The translations under genes were made by a program, and so were the position numbers. Shown one piece after another: positions 20,651-20,931 of a DNA stretch of 20,931 nt. This stretch comes from Saccoglossus kowalevskii (lineage: Eukaryota; Hemichordata; Enteropneusta; Harrimaniidae). The stretch lies in NCBI RefSeq assembly GCF_000003605.2, contig NW_003120920.1:730298-751228 (forward strand), in the 5' to 3' direction. Below the pieces are notes generated by a model. That model was not told where the DNA came from. It saw nothing but the letters and a program-made list of their open reading frames with translations, and searched no databases. Every line of letters begins with the position of its first letter. Position 1 is the first letter of the stretch.

Positions 20651-20931
20651 GCCTAAATGGAAGCGTCAATGGTCATGCAGTTGCTGCGATGGCACATCAA
20701 ATCGCCAGTAAATTGGAGTCAGGATTGCTGTCTTTGCCAGAGAATCTGATAACTCAACTGTCCGCACAACTATGGGAAGCAGTGACGTCAGGAGATAAAG
20801 AGAAAACGTGTTCAGCCTACAATGAACATGTTTGGGACTGGGTTTTATACAATTTTAATCAACAAAGCCATGACACAGTCTTTATTAATGTTTGCAAAGT
20901 ATGTTTTATTGATAATGCCCAACGTGATGAA
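20651..20931 (+). CDS. Unrecognised protein, exon open to the window edge (partial)
   Basis: After ccttttttag at 20641-20650, the frame starting CTA at 20653 is open for 93 codons to the last base. Its composition is protein-like: an Ala-rich helix-like start (HAVAAMAHQIASKLE), then LPENLITQLSAQLWEAV, a WDWVLYNF motif and a CKVC pair near the end. I do not recognise the family. The acceptor lies in the last bases of the right inverted repeat, so the exon boundary coincides with the element boundary. The first two bases (GC) complete a split codon, so the upstream exon must carry over one base. The exon at 19267-19420 does, and so does the distant WAVE-homology exon. The true start could also be the in-frame ATG at 20689, or the exon could begin elsewhere in the open frame. 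Confidence 0.55.

Larger units (their letters stand above)
18988..20653. mobile_element. Putative PIF/Harbinger-type element with TIRs and TAA duplication
   Basis: The left end is GGCCTAAAA, an A-rich spacer, then GGTGTGTTTCCGGTAAC. The right end, on the opposite strand, is GGCCTAAAA then AAGGTGTGTTTCAGGTAAC. Both GGCC ends are flanked by TAA (18985-18987 and 20654-20656). A 3-bp T-A/T-A duplication and GGCC ends are the pattern of PIF/Harbinger elements. No DDE transposase is recognised inside, so it would be non-autonomous or would carry captured sequence. Alternatively, two separate short copies of one repeat may happen to flank an ordinary promoter and exon. Confidence 0.55.

Overview
The window looks like nuclear DNA of an invertebrate animal, most likely a mollusc and possibly a bivalve. 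It is AT-rich, its genes have short GT-AG introns, and there are several small inverted-repeat transposons and two large minisatellites. The predicted proteins (a UBC-fold E2, a ubiquitin-like/RBR protein and a WAVE-homology-domain protein) are metazoan in type. The species assignment is an inference and cannot be proved from the sequence alone.

Region 1 (about 1-4850) holds the main result, a divergent pair of ubiquitin-pathway genes. On the minus strand, five exons between 1859 and 323 splice in frame into a complete 153-residue E2 conjugating-enzyme domain protein. On the plus strand, two exons (2391-2474 and 2841-3797) give a 346-residue protein with an N-terminal ubiquitin-like domain that ends in an intact Arg-Leu-Arg-Gly-Gly, followed by a RING-between-RING (RBR) type E3 region. 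The two start codons are 531 bp apart, and each gene has its own TATA-like element. The E2 lacks both acidic residues linked to direct lysine transfer, as the RBR-dedicated E2 UBE2L3 does. The neighbours could therefore form one E2 -> RBR-E3 relay, perhaps with the ubiquitin-like domain as its modifier.

Region 2 (about 6640-7071) holds a TATA-less promoter with ETS- and YY1-like motifs, a 22-codon upstream ORF, and the first coding exon of a WAVE-homology-domain protein (NHS/Gukh-like or WASF-like). Its later exons were not found.

Region 3 (about 7072-18987) has no gene I can support. It holds short inverted-repeat elements: a hAT-type MITE with a perfect 8-bp target duplication, two copies of a CTGTA-ended MITE family (a third lies in an E2 intron), and a 338-bp TIR element. 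It also holds two minisatellites with higher-order periodicity: a roughly 40-bp unit (16597-17380) and a 31-bp unit (18353-18987).

Region 4 (18988-20931) is a 1666-bp stretch bounded by inverted GGCCTAAAA/GGTGTGTTTC repeats and TAA direct repeats, like a PIF/Harbinger-type element. Inside it is a CpG-rich promoter (ETS, CCAAT and CACGTG motifs) followed by a well-placed ATG and a possible first exon. An unrecognised open exon starts exactly at the right inverted repeat and runs off the window. The phases of these two exons agree, so an element-supplied promoter and 5' exon is possible but unproven.
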